From positions 1 through 64,000 of the forward strand of contig NZ_JABSNU010000013.1 in assembly GCF_013266735.1 (NCBI RefSeq): 64,000 nt of DNA. Direction: 5' to 3'. Below the pieces are notes generated by a model. The model saw only the letters and a list, made by a program, of their open reading frames with translations. It did not search any database and was not told the origin of the DNA. Positions 18,182 to 27,164 of this stretch are shown piece by piece. Both the position numbers and the translations under genes were made by a program. Every line of letters begins with the position of its first letter. Within the stretch, counting starts at the first letter, position 1. This DNA is from Pedobacter foliorum. Lineage in GTDB: Bacteria > Bacteroidota > Bacteroidia > Sphingobacteriales > Sphingobacteriaceae.

Positions 18182-18751
18182 ATGAGAAAGATCAGAATCT
18201 TCGAACATATCTCACTTGACGGCGTGATTGAGCACGACAAAAACTATACGTATGGCGGATGGACTGCACCATACAGAACCGCAGAGGGGATGGCTATGCT
18301 TCTTGAGGCATACGGTACTGGCTTTGACCTGTTGCTTGGCCGCCGCACATACGATGAGTGGTTGGGCTACTGGCCAAATGCAGGGGACTTTCCGATGGCG
18401 AACGGTATAAATGCTGCGACCAAATATGTTGCTACTCATAGGCCTGAGAGTCTCAAATGGGGACCTGTAAAGAATCTGAGCGAGGATATTATCGAAGAGC
18501 TTCGCAAACTCAAGTCTACGGACGGCCCTGATTTGGTGCTTTCGGGAAGTATATCACTAACGTCTTTGCTACTCGACGCAGGATTGATAGATGAGGTTGT
18601 CCTGATTGTGTACCCGGTATTGCTTGGAAGAGGCAAACGACTTCTTTCAGATAGCTTTGATGCGCGCGAACTCGAATTCGTTAGCACATTGGCCACACCA
18701 ACAGGTGTGCTGCTCAACACTTATAAACATCTTGGATCGCTAAAGAAATAA
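18182..18751 (+). CDS. Dihydrofolate reductase family protein (RibD C-terminal type)
   Basis: A 189-residue DHFR-fold protein of the RibD C-terminal/YwjB group. Diagnostic features are the opening SLDGVIEHD, LLLGRRTYDEW (about residues 56-66), a GPDLVLSGS nucleotide-binding loop (about 119-127) and VYPVLLGRGKRLL near 143-155. Members bind NADPH and reduce pterin- or pyrimidine-like substrates; the exact reaction of these stand-alone versions is usually unknown. It is divergent from lemA. Confidence 0.88.
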   Translation: MRKIRIFEHISLDGVIEHDKNYTYGGWTAPYRTAEGMAMLLEAYGTGFDLLLGRRTYDEWLGYWPNAGDFPMANGINAATKYVATHRPESLKWGPVKNLSEDIIEELRKLKSTDGPDLVLSGSISLTSLLLDAGLIDEVVLIVYPVLLGRGKRLLSDSFDARELEFVSTLATPTGVLLNTYKHLGSLKK

Positions 18752-18857
18752 TCAACTTAAAAATGGCTATGTCTTTTTTATGTTAAAAAAGAGCTATGAG
18801 TTAGTGTTTTGAGCTGCAATATTTTGATTATAGCCAAATATTAGAATATTTGTAATA

Positions 18858-19535
18858 ATGAATTTATTACTAGTAGAGGATGAGCCTAAAGTTGTTTCTA
18901 TAATTTCAAGAGGATTAACTGACGAAGGATTTAACGTGAGTGTAGCTCCCGATGGTTTAATTGGCGAGAAAATGGCCACAACAAATCACTTTGATCTGAT
19001 TATATTGGACATTATGCTACCTGGTATTAATGGTTTAGAACTATGTAAAATCATTAAGAAAAACAACGCTACCGTGCCTATCATTATGCTTACTGCCCTA
19101 GGTACTACTGAAAATGTGGTAAACGGCCTTGATAATGGTGCCGATGATTACCTTACCAAACCCTTCAATTTTGCTGAGCTTTCTGCACGTATAAGGATGC
19201 TACTTAGACGCTATAGCGGTGTGGTGGTTAACGACAATATTATAACTGTTGCAGATTTACAGATAAACTTGTCTGCCAAGAGAGTAAAAAGAGCCAATAC
19301 TGAAATTACATTAACGGCAACAGAATATCGCTTGTTAGAGTTTATGGCCAAAAACAAATCAAAAATTCTATCCAGGATCGATATTTTGGAAAATGTTTGG
19401 GATATAGATTTTAATCTTGGTACAAACGTAGTTGATGTGTATGTAAATTACTTACGTAAGAAAGTTGATAAACCCGGCTCTCAGAAGTTAATACATACTG
19501 CAATTGGATTGGGCTACGTTTTAAAAGATGCTTAA
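18858..19535 (+). CDS. OmpR-family response regulator
   Basis: A 225-residue two-domain regulator. The receiver domain (about 1-118) shows acidic residues in LVEDEPK, the phospho-acceptor Asp51 in LIILDIMLPG, Thr in MLTALG and Lys in YLTKPF. A winged-helix DNA-binding domain (about 127-223) ends in VDKPGSQKLIHTAIGLGYVL (20 residues shown). Its stop TAA shares one base with the histidine kinase ATG, so the two are translationally coupled. The target genes are unknown. Downstream plus-strand genes for a universal stress protein and a bestrophin could be part of the regulon; that is inference. Confidence 0.93.
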   Translation: MNLLLVEDEPKVVSIISRGLTDEGFNVSVAPDGLIGEKMATTNHFDLIILDIMLPGINGLELCKIIKKNNATVPIIMLTALGTTENVVNGLDNGADDYLTKPFNFAELSARIRMLLRRYSGVVVNDNIITVADLQINLSAKRVKRANTEITLTATEYRLLEFMAKNKSKILSRIDILENVWDIDFNLGTNVVDVYVNYLRKKVDKPGSQKLIHTAIGLGYVLKDA

Positions 19536-20884
19536 TGAGTATAGCAAGAAAAATAACTCTTCTTTTCGCAATTCTATCAGCAATTATCATTTCTTTATTA
19601 AGCGGGTTTGTTTGGTATTTTGCCAATGATTTTGCTTTTGAAGATTTCTATAAAAGATTAGAAGCCAGAGTTAACATTGCTGCCGAAATTAGACTTGCTG
19701 AAGATAAGAGCGACAACATGTATGCTAAAGTTCGTAATCAATATTTGGAGCGCTTACCGGATGAGAAAGAATTTGTTATTGAAAAAGATGACATCGGTAA
19801 TGTAAAAATAGGCGTCGATTTGCCAAATAGTTTTTACGATAAAATTAAGGAAGGTAAAATAGCCCGTTACCGTAAAGAGAATCATTTTTATGTCGGGAAG
19901 TATTTTGCCGGAAATCAACAAGGCCATATTATTATCGTTTCGGCTAATGATCCTTTTGGGTTTAGAGAATTAAAGGATTTACAAAAAATCTTATTCGCCG
20001 GTTTTTTTTTATCTATAATTATGTCTTTTGTAGTGGGCTGGAAGTTCTCCAACTACATGCTTAATCCCTTAAGAAACATCATTAAAAGTGTAAAAAAGAT
20101 AAAGGCAGAAAATTTGCACTTAAGACTTGATGTTCAGGGTACTGATGAAATGGCCCAGCTCTCACAAACCTTTAACAATATGTTAAATAGGTTAGAGACA
20201 GCTTTCGAAACTCAGAATAACTTTATTAGCAATGCTTCGCACGAGTTAAGAACACCATTAACTATTATTAGTGGCGAGGTAGAACTTGCAATGAAATCAG
20301 ACACTAAGGGCAAGGATCATTATTTAACACTTGCCAAAATAAAAGATGAATCAGACCGATTAGAACATATATTAACAAGTTTGTTAGGTTTGGCTCAAAC
20401 CGGTTTCAATGGCAAAAACCACCCTTGGGAACAAGTAAGAATAGATGAATTGATTTGGGATATCAAAGGCACAGTTAACCAGGTGCACCCTGAAAGTAAG
20501 ATCGAAATCGATTTTAGTATGCTGCCAGCCGATGAAGACCAGATAACAGTAAAAGCAAATATTAATCTACTTAAGTTAGCTATAGCAAATATTGTAAGTA
20601 ACGCTTGCAAATATTCTAATAATAAACCAGTATTGATAACCTTAGAAAGTAAATCAAACGTGTTGTCAATAGCAGTAAAAGATCATGGAATCGGTATTCC
20701 TCCTGGCGATGTACAGCATATTTTTGAACCTTTTTATAGAGCTTCAAATACATCAGACTTTAAGGGATACGGCATTGGTTTGCCCTTGTCCCTAAATATA
20801 ATTCGCTTGCATCGTGGCAGCATCGGCATCAGCTCTCAAGAAAATATTGCAACAGAAATTAAAGTTCATCTACCTATTAAATAA
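19535..20884 (+). CDS. Sensor histidine kinase
   Basis: A 449-residue membrane kinase with two membrane helices (about residues 8-30 and 150-172) bracketing a periplasmic sensor of about 120 residues. A HAMP segment follows (about 172-225), then a HisKA domain with His236 in SNASHELRTPL. The HATPase_c domain shows the N box NIVSNACKYS, G1 box DHGIGIP and G2 box GYGIGLPLS. It pairs with the preceding response regulator through a one-base overlap. The architecture matches CusS-like kinases, but no metal-binding motif is evident, so the signal is unknown. Confidence 0.93.
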   Translation: MSIARKITLLFAILSAIIISLLSGFVWYFANDFAFEDFYKRLEARVNIAAEIRLAEDKSDNMYAKVRNQYLERLPDEKEFVIEKDDIGNVKIGVDLPNSFYDKIKEGKIARYRKENHFYVGKYFAGNQQGHIIIVSANDPFGFRELKDLQKILFAGFFLSIIMSFVVGWKFSNYMLNPLRNIIKSVKKIKAENLHLRLDVQGTDEMAQLSQTFNNMLNRLETAFETQNNFISNASHELRTPLTIISGEVELAMKSDTKGKDHYLTLAKIKDESDRLEHILTSLLGLAQTGFNGKNHPWEQVRIDELIWDIKGTVNQVHPESKIEIDFSMLPADEDQITVKANINLLKLAIANIVSNACKYSNNKPVLITLESKSNVLSIAVKDHGIGIPPGDVQHIFEPFYRASNTSDFKGYGIGLPLSLNIIRLHRGSIGISSQENIATEIKVHLPIK

Positions 20885-21023
20885 TCACCAATTCAACTTT
20901 TCGGTACTTCATTACAAGTTTTTTAAATTCTAATCACTTTTTAATGTATCTCTTATTTGGCTATAATATCATTAGCCGAAACTTGAATAAATAATTAATC
21001 AATTTATTAAAACAAGAAGAGCT

Positions 21024-21521
21024 ATGAAAACTGTATTAGTACCAACCGATTTTAATGTAGAAAGTCTGAAAATTATTGACTCCCTGGTTTTTACCAATAA
21101 GCCTGAAAATGTTGGAGTCATCTTTATGCATGCGTTTAAACTTTCAGATTCTATTACAGACATGCTAATGTTAAGTCGCAGAGGGAGAGACTACGAAAAG
21201 GTTAGTGATGAATTTTATAATCAAATGGATGCCTACAAACAGAAATATCCAAATGATATTAAGTTTATTGGTATCGAATATTTTTACGGGAGCACAGTTG
21301 CAGCCTTTAAAAATTTCATTGAGGGTGTTAATGCTGATTGTATCGCCTATCCTAAAGACTACAACTTTAACCCAATTCACAAGTTTAGTATCAATCCGGC
21401 TTCCTTAACAAAACACTGCGGTTGCCAGGTGATAGACCTTGATATTCATGAATTCTCTAAAGAAGAGAAATTATTTGATACCAAAATACCTGCCGACAGG
21501 ATTAATGCTTTAAGTGTTTAG
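21024..21521 (+). CDS. Universal stress protein-like protein
   Basis: A 165-residue protein opening MKTVLVPTDFN, the beta1-loop signature of the UspA fold. It has a single Usp-like domain but lacks a clear GxxG-9-G(S/T) ATP-binding motif at its C-terminus, so it may not bind ATP. It precedes the bestrophin gene by 23 bases and may be co-transcribed with it. Confidence 0.6.
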   Translation: MKTVLVPTDFNVESLKIIDSLVFTNKPENVGVIFMHAFKLSDSITDMLMLSRRGRDYEKVSDEFYNQMDAYKQKYPNDIKFIGIEYFYGSTVAAFKNFIEGVNADCIAYPKDYNFNPIHKFSINPASLTKHCGCQVIDLDIHEFSKEEKLFDTKIPADRINALSV

Positions 21522-21544
21522 TTTAATATTTAGCCCCAATAGTT

Positions 21545-22471
21545 ATGCTGTTACGAAATAATATACCCCTTACTTACATTTTTGGAAAGATTAAAACAGA
21601 GTTAATTTTTGTAATCGCCTATTCGGTAGGCATTGTTGTACTTTACCAGAATTTTCATGTATCCCGAATCTCTATACCTATTGCGGTTCCTGCGCTTCTG
21701 GGAACAATTATATCATTGCTGCTTGCCTTTCGTTCAAATCAGGCTTATGATAGATGGTGGGAGGCCAGGATAATATGGGGTGCTATTGTTAATGATTCAA
21801 GAACAATATCCAGACAAATCTTGTCATTTGTCGAAAATCCATACGGGCTAGAAGAAGTCGAAGAATTTAAAGAGCGATTTATCAAAAGGCAAATTGCTTG
21901 GTGTAATGCACTTAGTCAATCTTTAAGAGGCTTTAGCGCACATAAGGGTTTAGAAAGATACTTGGATAAAAATGAGCTTGCCTTTATAAAGAAGCAACGC
22001 AATGTTACAGTTGCTTTATTAGAGTTACATGCTATGGATTTAAAAAAGGCATTAAATGAAGGTTGGATAAATAGGTATCAGCAAATAGAGATTAATAGAT
22101 CTATAACTGCTCTATGTAACCATATGGGGGGATCGGAGCGTATTAAAAACACAGTATTTCCCGTTACTTACAGTAAATACATTAACATGTCTATCCATTT
22201 GTTTATTGTGCTTTTGCCATTTGGGTTGATAGAATACTTCGGTTACATGGAGGTACCATTGGTTATCGCAATAGCAACCTTCTTTTTATTGGTCGAAAAA
22301 ATGGCGGTACACTTACAAGATCCATTCGAGAATAAACCTACAGATACACCTACCACTACGATCTGTAGAAATATAGAGAAAGATTTATGTCAAATGCTTG
22401 ATGATAATAAATTGTATGAAGATTTGCCTCAACTTGAAAAATCGGGCATAGGTTCTTACTATATTTTGTAA
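21545..22471 (+). CDS. Bestrophin family anion channel
   Basis: A 308-residue membrane protein of the bacterial bestrophin (YneE) family. Membrane helices lie near residues 18-36, 45-62, 215-235 and 238-258. The signature LLLAFRSNQAYDRWWEAR follows the second helix, and the later PFGLIEYFGYMEVPLVI corresponds to the neck/aperture region. Bacterial bestrophins form pentameric ion channels in the inner membrane. Confidence 0.9.
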   Translation: MLLRNNIPLTYIFGKIKTELIFVIAYSVGIVVLYQNFHVSRISIPIAVPALLGTIISLLLAFRSNQAYDRWWEARIIWGAIVNDSRTISRQILSFVENPYGLEEVEEFKERFIKRQIAWCNALSQSLRGFSAHKGLERYLDKNELAFIKKQRNVTVALLELHAMDLKKALNEGWINRYQQIEINRSITALCNHMGGSERIKNTVFPVTYSKYINMSIHLFIVLLPFGLIEYFGYMEVPLVIAIATFFLLVEKMAVHLQDPFENKPTDTPTTTICRNIEKDLCQMLDDNKLYEDLPQLEKSGIGSYYIL

Positions 22472-22489
22472 CGGTTCTCTAACTAAACA

Positions 22490-22525
22490 TTAAGCCTCTT
22501 TCGGACAAATCTGAAAGAGGCTTAA
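22490..22525. terminator. Bidirectional terminator
   Basis: A perfect 13-bp stem (TTAAGCCTCTTTC with GAAAGAGGCTTAA, 10-base loop) sits between the convergent bestrophin and HxlR-type genes. AT-rich runs flank both sides, so it can terminate both transcripts. Confidence 0.8.
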
Positions 22526-22543
22526 TTATTTATAATATCATTA

Positions 22544-22831
22544 TCAAATATTCTCCAAGCTCTGAAAAATAGGAATTAGCGATTTCCCTTTTTCAGATAA
22601 ATTGTATTCAATATGCAGTGGTTTTTCTTTAACAACAATTTTTATCAATAGGTCATTTTCTTCCAATTCCCTCAACGCAGTGGCAATTGACTGTTTATTA
22701 GCACCTTTTAGTTGCCGTAATAAGGAGTTAAACCTAACAGGTTCAGAACATGCCAAAAGAAAAATTTGCGGCTTCCATTTTCCGGATAGCAGTTTTAGTA
22801 ACCCTTCAGCAGGGCAATCGTTATTTTCCAT
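22544..22831 (-). CDS. HxlR-family transcriptional regulator
   Basis: A 95-residue winged-helix regulator. Family features: Cys near the N-terminus (NDCPAEG, the conserved redox-type Cys6), LLSGKWKPQIFLL, RFNSLLRQLKG, the recognition helix QSIATALRELEE, and the wing VEYNLSEKG-like sequence (here IEYNLSEKGKSL). HxlR members often sense electrophiles or redox stress through the N-terminal Cys and control a divergent gene. Here the divergent gene is a DsbA-family thiol oxidoreductase, with a palindrome between them. Confidence 0.92.
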   Translation of the reverse strand: MENNDCPAEGLLKLLSGKWKPQIFLLACSEPVRFNSLLRQLKGANKQSIATALRELEENDLLIKIVVKEKPLHIEYNLSEKGKSLIPIFQSLENI

Positions 22832-22887
22832 AGTGAAAATGGTAGTCAGATATTTTTGACTAATTGATGGGTATTTAATTACTGTGC

Positions 22888-22904
22888 AACTTTGTACTAA
22901 AGTT
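22888..22904. promoter_or_regulatory. Palindromic operator between HxlR and DsbA genes
   Basis: AACTTTGTACTAAAGTT is an inverted repeat with six-base arms and a GTACT centre, between the divergent starts. HxlR/YodB-type operators commonly carry GTAC cores, so this is a likely HxlR-binding site. It overlaps a possible -7 element for the DsbA gene. Confidence 0.6.
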
Positions 22905-22926
22905 ATTATTAAAAATCTGAATTACG

Positions 22927-23862
22927 TTGAAAACATATAATAAAGCAGAAAAAGAAAGTGATCCACTAATGTGTGATCCTGAAACGGGTGTTTGTGAAAT
23001 CCCAGGAATTGTTGTCGATAAACAGGTGCAACAAATTGAAATTACCAATAAGCCAGTTAAAATTACCTATTACACAGATCCTATCTGTTCGTCATGTTGG
23101 GGAATTGAGCCTCAGCTTCGCAAATTGAAATTGGAGTATGGTGATGATTTAGAAATAGATTATCGTATGGGAGGTTTATTGCCGGATTGGAGTTACAATA
23201 GCGGTGGAATCAGTAAACCTAGCGATGTTGCAGGGCATTGGGAAGAGGTAAGTGCTTATTATGAGATGCCTATAGTAGGCGGAGTGTGGCTAAATGACCC
23301 GCTTGATTCATCATATCCACCCTCAATTGCTGTAAAGGCGGCTCAAATACAAGATGATGAAAAAGCAATTGCTTTCTTGAGGAAATTGCGGGAGTTTGTT
23401 TTTCTAGATGAAAGAAATATTACAAGATGGGAAGTAATAGCTGAAGCTGCGGAAATAGTAGGGTTAGATATAGATCAACTAAAACAAAACTATGATGGAG
23501 TCGCCAAAACGTTATTTGAGGAAGATTTAGCCTATGGAAGAAAGCTGGGTGTTAGAGGGTTTCCAACGATGTTCTTTTCTAATGGGAAGAATGATCAAGT
23601 TACTCTGTATGGGTTTAGGCCATACGCAGATTTTGAAAATGCAGTGTTGAAAGTGTTTCCTGAAGTAAAGAAAAAGGAGCATGGTTACACTGATCCGATT
23701 CAGCTATTTAAAAAATATCCTACTTTGGCGCTTAAGGAATATACTACTATTATGGGTATAAGCGATCAAATAGGAAAGGAGCAACTGGAAGAATTGGTGT
23801 TACAAGGCAAGCTTGAAAAACAGAATGTTAAAACAGGAGTAATGTACAAATACCTTAAATAA
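22927..23862 (+). CDS. DsbA-family thiol oxidoreductase
   Basis: A 311-residue cytoplasmic DsbA/FrnE-type thioredoxin-fold protein. The active-site motif CSSC (Cys54, Cys57) lies in TDPICSSCWG, and the cis-Pro loop is in GVRGFPTMFF. An N-terminal CDPETGVC motif supplies two further cysteines (Cys16, Cys23). The TTG at 22927 was used; an in-frame ATG at 22969 would begin at MCDPETG and is a real alternative, because TTG starts are uncommon in this phylum. It is probably controlled by the divergent HxlR regulator, giving a thiol-stress response unit. Confidence 0.85.
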   Translation: MKTYNKAEKESDPLMCDPETGVCEIPGIVVDKQVQQIEITNKPVKITYYTDPICSSCWGIEPQLRKLKLEYGDDLEIDYRMGGLLPDWSYNSGGISKPSDVAGHWEEVSAYYEMPIVGGVWLNDPLDSSYPPSIAVKAAQIQDDEKAIAFLRKLREFVFLDERNITRWEVIAEAAEIVGLDIDQLKQNYDGVAKTLFEEDLAYGRKLGVRGFPTMFFSNGKNDQVTLYGFRPYADFENAVLKVFPEVKKKEHGYTDPIQLFKKYPTLALKEYTTIMGISDQIGKEQLEELVLQGKLEKQNVKTGVMYKYLK

Positions 23863-24035
23863 GCTAGTCAAAAAAACATCGATATTAATCAATATTGCAT
23901 AAGTTCATCAAGATTTCTATAACTATTTTCGAATCTTTTATTATTTGGTCTTGTTCCTGTTTTTTTTACAAGGAGGAATGATTAATTTCAATATCACATT
24001 CGTTTAATTGTCAACACACACACACAAATGACACG

Positions 24036-26390
24036 ATGAAAAAAGCAATCTTGATTACTTTTACGTTACTTATCCATTTTTTTAATATTTCGGCGCAACA
24101 AATCAACCTAAAAACAGATGATTTAAACCTGAGTGTTTCCTCATCGGGTCAGATCACTGCAATGTCGAATCCTAAGACGGGAAAGAATTATCTGGCCATT
24201 GGAGAAAAGGCGCCTTTATTAAAGATTCGTACAGCGGATGAGTGGGAAGAACCAGCTCAGGCCGTATTTAATAGCAAATCGGGTACTATTACCCTGAACT
24301 TCGCAAACTCCAAAGTTTCTGCTGAAGTAAAAGTTACCCAAAAGAAAACCCATTTGGTTTTCGAATTAATTCGTTTAAATGCAAAAGACAAAGTAAACGC
24401 AGTTAACTGGGGCTCGTACCCAACTATTATCGGACAAACAATTGGAGAAGTAGTTGGAGTGGTGCGTGATGGCGACTATGCAATCGGCCTTCAATCATTA
24501 AATGTAAAAACTCTTGGTGGGGTTTTGAGTAATGCTGAAGGGGCAGATTATTCACGAGGTTCTGTGGCAATTAGTCAGCCTTATGGAAGTAGTTTACAGG
24601 CATTTAGTCTCGACAGATCAAAAGACCGAAAAATTACCGTTTGGAATCAATATCCTAATATGCCGGTTGATGCAATACCCAATGAAACTACTATAGGCTC
24701 AAAGATTGCACTTTTTGGATGCTCCGAGAAACAGGTGTTGTCTCGTATCGGGGTAATAGAACTTGCCGAGGGGCTTCCACATCCGTTGATTAATGGAGTT
24801 TGGCACAAACAGTCGCCAGAAACCGGGAGGGCTTATATGATTACTGATTTTGATGAGAGTAATATAGATACCTTATTGAACTATGCGAAACAGGCTGAAC
24901 TTATGTCGGTTTACCATGAAAGTCCGTTCCAGTCGTGGGGTCATTTTGTTTTAAATTCTACAAGTTTTCCAAATGGTAATGCAGGCATGAAAGTTTGTGT
25001 TGATAAAGCAACAAAGAAAGGAATTCGTATAGGTGTGCATACCCTTAGTAATTTTATCAATACTAACGACCCGTATGTAACGCCGATACCTGATAAACGA
25101 CTTGGTCTAACCGGTTCCTCTACATTAACAGAAAATGTAACCTCATCTGCTACTGAAATTACGGTTGAATCGGACGAGTATTTTAAAAACATAAAGCCAA
25201 GTACATTACACGCTGTGCAAATCGGCGAAGAAATTATTCGTTTCCGTCAAGTGTCATCAGAACGACCTTTTAAATTGCTAGACTGTCAGCGTGGGGCTTA
25301 CGGCACAAAAGCATCTGCTCATGCAAAAGGAGACGCCGCAGGTATGATGATGGATTATCCTTACAATACCCTTTTCACAAACTTTAATCTTCAACAGGAG
25401 ATTGCTGGGAATTTAGGTCATTTTTTTACTGAAACAGGTGTTTCGCAAATGGATTTTGATGGTCACGAAGGATGTTTATCTTCAGGAGAGGGTGATTACG
25501 GAATGCAGGCTTTTGCTGAAAAGGTTTTTAAAGATACCAAGCATACCTTGGTTAATGGTACTAGTCGGTCAAGCCATTATTACTGGCATATTTGTCATTA
25601 CTGGAACTGGGGAGAGCCATGGTATGGTGGATTTCGTGAATCTCAGGGAGATTACCGTTTAGAAAACCAACCTTTTCTGGAAAGAAATTACATGCCTAAT
25701 ATGCTGGGATGGTTTTTACTTTCTTCGACAACAACGGTTGAAGATATTGAATGGATGATGGCAAGGGCTGCTGGTTACAATGCTGGTTTTGCCTTGGTAG
25801 CGCGTTATAAAAATTTGCAGAAAAACCCAAATACTTCTCAATTGCTTGGCCTTATTAAGCTTTGGCAAGAAGCGTATAAAAAGAAAATCTTCTCGGCAGA
25901 TCAATTGACAAGATTAAAGAATCCTGAAAACGATTTTCATCTAGAACAGAATAATCAGGGTTGGAAGCTTTATCCATTTAAGAAATTCAAATTTGAACAT
26001 GCCAAGCAAGTGCTTCAACCCGGACAACCAACCTTTTCGGAATGGCAGTTTGTAAATAATAATGCTGAGCAGCCGTTAAATTTTACCCTTACTATTATGG
26101 GTAAAGAAGGTGTGATCAGCAATCCATGGATTGAATTGGATGGTTATTATAAGCTTGAATTGCCAGGCGAATACGAAGCAGGGAACTCAATAGTGTGCAA
26201 TGGAACAACTATTAAAATATACAATAGTAAAGGTGGTTTTAAGAAGGAAGTAGCACTAAAACAAGCTATCCCAACTTTAAAAGCCGGAAAACATACTGTT
26301 AAATTTGATTGCGAATTCCCTGATGAAAATGAATTATCAAACAGGTTTATTGTTAAAACAATCAGCAGTCCGGAAATAATTACAAAATAG
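24036..26390 (+). CDS. Putative exported glycoside hydrolase (unassigned family)
   Basis: A 784-residue protein with a signal peptide (about residues 1-21, ending ISAQ). An N-terminal beta-sandwich (about 22-250) is followed by a TIM-barrel-like region. Features typical of glycosidase barrels are MSVYHESPFQSWGHF, GIRIGVHTLSNF, MDFDGHEG (about residues 470-477) and WGEPWYGGF. A small beta insert (about 365-430, rich in EIIRFRQVS and QRGAYGT) interrupts the barrel, and a C-terminal beta domain closes it. The acidic residues in FDGHEG are candidate catalytic residues. I do not recognise the CAZy family. It stands alone, flanked by unrelated genes. Confidence 0.6.
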   Translation: MKKAILITFTLLIHFFNISAQQINLKTDDLNLSVSSSGQITAMSNPKTGKNYLAIGEKAPLLKIRTADEWEEPAQAVFNSKSGTITLNFANSKVSAEVKVTQKKTHLVFELIRLNAKDKVNAVNWGSYPTIIGQTIGEVVGVVRDGDYAIGLQSLNVKTLGGVLSNAEGADYSRGSVAISQPYGSSLQAFSLDRSKDRKITVWNQYPNMPVDAIPNETTIGSKIALFGCSEKQVLSRIGVIELAEGLPHPLINGVWHKQSPETGRAYMITDFDESNIDTLLNYAKQAELMSVYHESPFQSWGHFVLNSTSFPNGNAGMKVCVDKATKKGIRIGVHTLSNFINTNDPYVTPIPDKRLGLTGSSTLTENVTSSATEITVESDEYFKNIKPSTLHAVQIGEEIIRFRQVSSERPFKLLDCQRGAYGTKASAHAKGDAAGMMMDYPYNTLFTNFNLQQEIAGNLGHFFTETGVSQMDFDGHEGCLSSGEGDYGMQAFAEKVFKDTKHTLVNGTSRSSHYYWHICHYWNWGEPWYGGFRESQGDYRLENQPFLERNYMPNMLGWFLLSSTTTVEDIEWMMARAAGYNAGFALVARYKNLQKNPNTSQLLGLIKLWQEAYKKKIFSADQLTRLKNPENDFHLEQNNQGWKLYPFKKFKFEHAKQVLQPGQPTFSEWQFVNNNAEQPLNFTLTIMGKEGVISNPWIELDGYYKLELPGEYEAGNSIVCNGTTIKIYNSKGGFKKEVALKQAIPTLKAGKHTVKFDCEFPDENELSNRFIVKTISSPEIITK

Positions 26391-26482
26391 AACTCTTACT
26401 TCTCCGATTGCTACAATACAGTTATAATTAAGTTAGCATTTCTTTTTAGATTGCGTATCCAATAGCATAAAGAGAAGAAATT

Positions 26483-27130
26483 ATGGCAAATGAAAGTGAT
26501 AAACCAGAGTTTTGGGAATCAGCATTCGGAGAAAAGCAGGAGATGTGGGGTTTTGAACCATCAAAGTCAGCGGTATTAACAAAGGATTTTTTTATCCAAA
26601 ACTCAGTAAAAAACATCCTGATACCGGGAATTGGTTACGGACGGAATGCCCAGGTTTTCAGAGAAAATGGAATAGCTGTAACCGGCATTGAGATTTCGAA
26701 AACTGCTATTGAAATGGCAAGGAAACATTATGGAACTGATATGGTTATCCATCATGGTTCTGTAACTGATATGCCTTTTGATACATCACAATATGATGGG
26801 ATATTTTGTTATGCTTTAATTCATTTATTGGACAGTAGCGAACGAGAAAAACTAATTCGTGATTGCTATAATCAACTGTCAGAGAATGGTTACATGGTTT
26901 TTACGGTGATTTCGAAAGATGCTCACACCTATGGACAGGGTAAATTCCTTAGTAAGGATCGCTATGAAATATTTGATGGAGTGAACATGTTTTTTTATGA
27001 TAAGGAATCAATAAAATCAGAGTTCAGTAAAACCGGATTGTTCGAAATCACAGAAATCAGTGAGAGTCAGCCATTCTTTTTAATTAAGTGTAAAAAAGGA
27101 GATAATTTAGGTGCGATGTCTTCTTTTTAA
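26483..27130 (+). CDS. Class I SAM-dependent methyltransferase
   Basis: A 215-residue methyltransferase. ILIPGIGYGRNA (about residues 46-57) is the SAM-binding motif I, VTGIEIS the motif with the acidic ribose-binding residue, and YDGIFCYALIHLL (about 103-115) motif IV. The opening FWESAFGEKQEMWGF resembles the TehB/thiopurine methyltransferase-like group. The substrate is unknown. Confidence 0.85.
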   Translation: MANESDKPEFWESAFGEKQEMWGFEPSKSAVLTKDFFIQNSVKNILIPGIGYGRNAQVFRENGIAVTGIEISKTAIEMARKHYGTDMVIHHGSVTDMPFDTSQYDGIFCYALIHLLDSSEREKLIRDCYNQLSENGYMVFTVISKDAHTYGQGKFLSKDRYEIFDGVNMFFYDKESIKSEFSKTGLFEITEISESQPFFLIKCKKGDNLGAMSSF

Positions 27131-27164
27131 ATAAGCTAGAGTCTCAAACGCTCTTATCCAGACT

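Noticed and set aside
18764..18800. Terminator after the DHFR-like gene
   Set aside because: The TCTTTTTT/AAAAAAGA pairing is only A-T rich and too weak to call with confidence.
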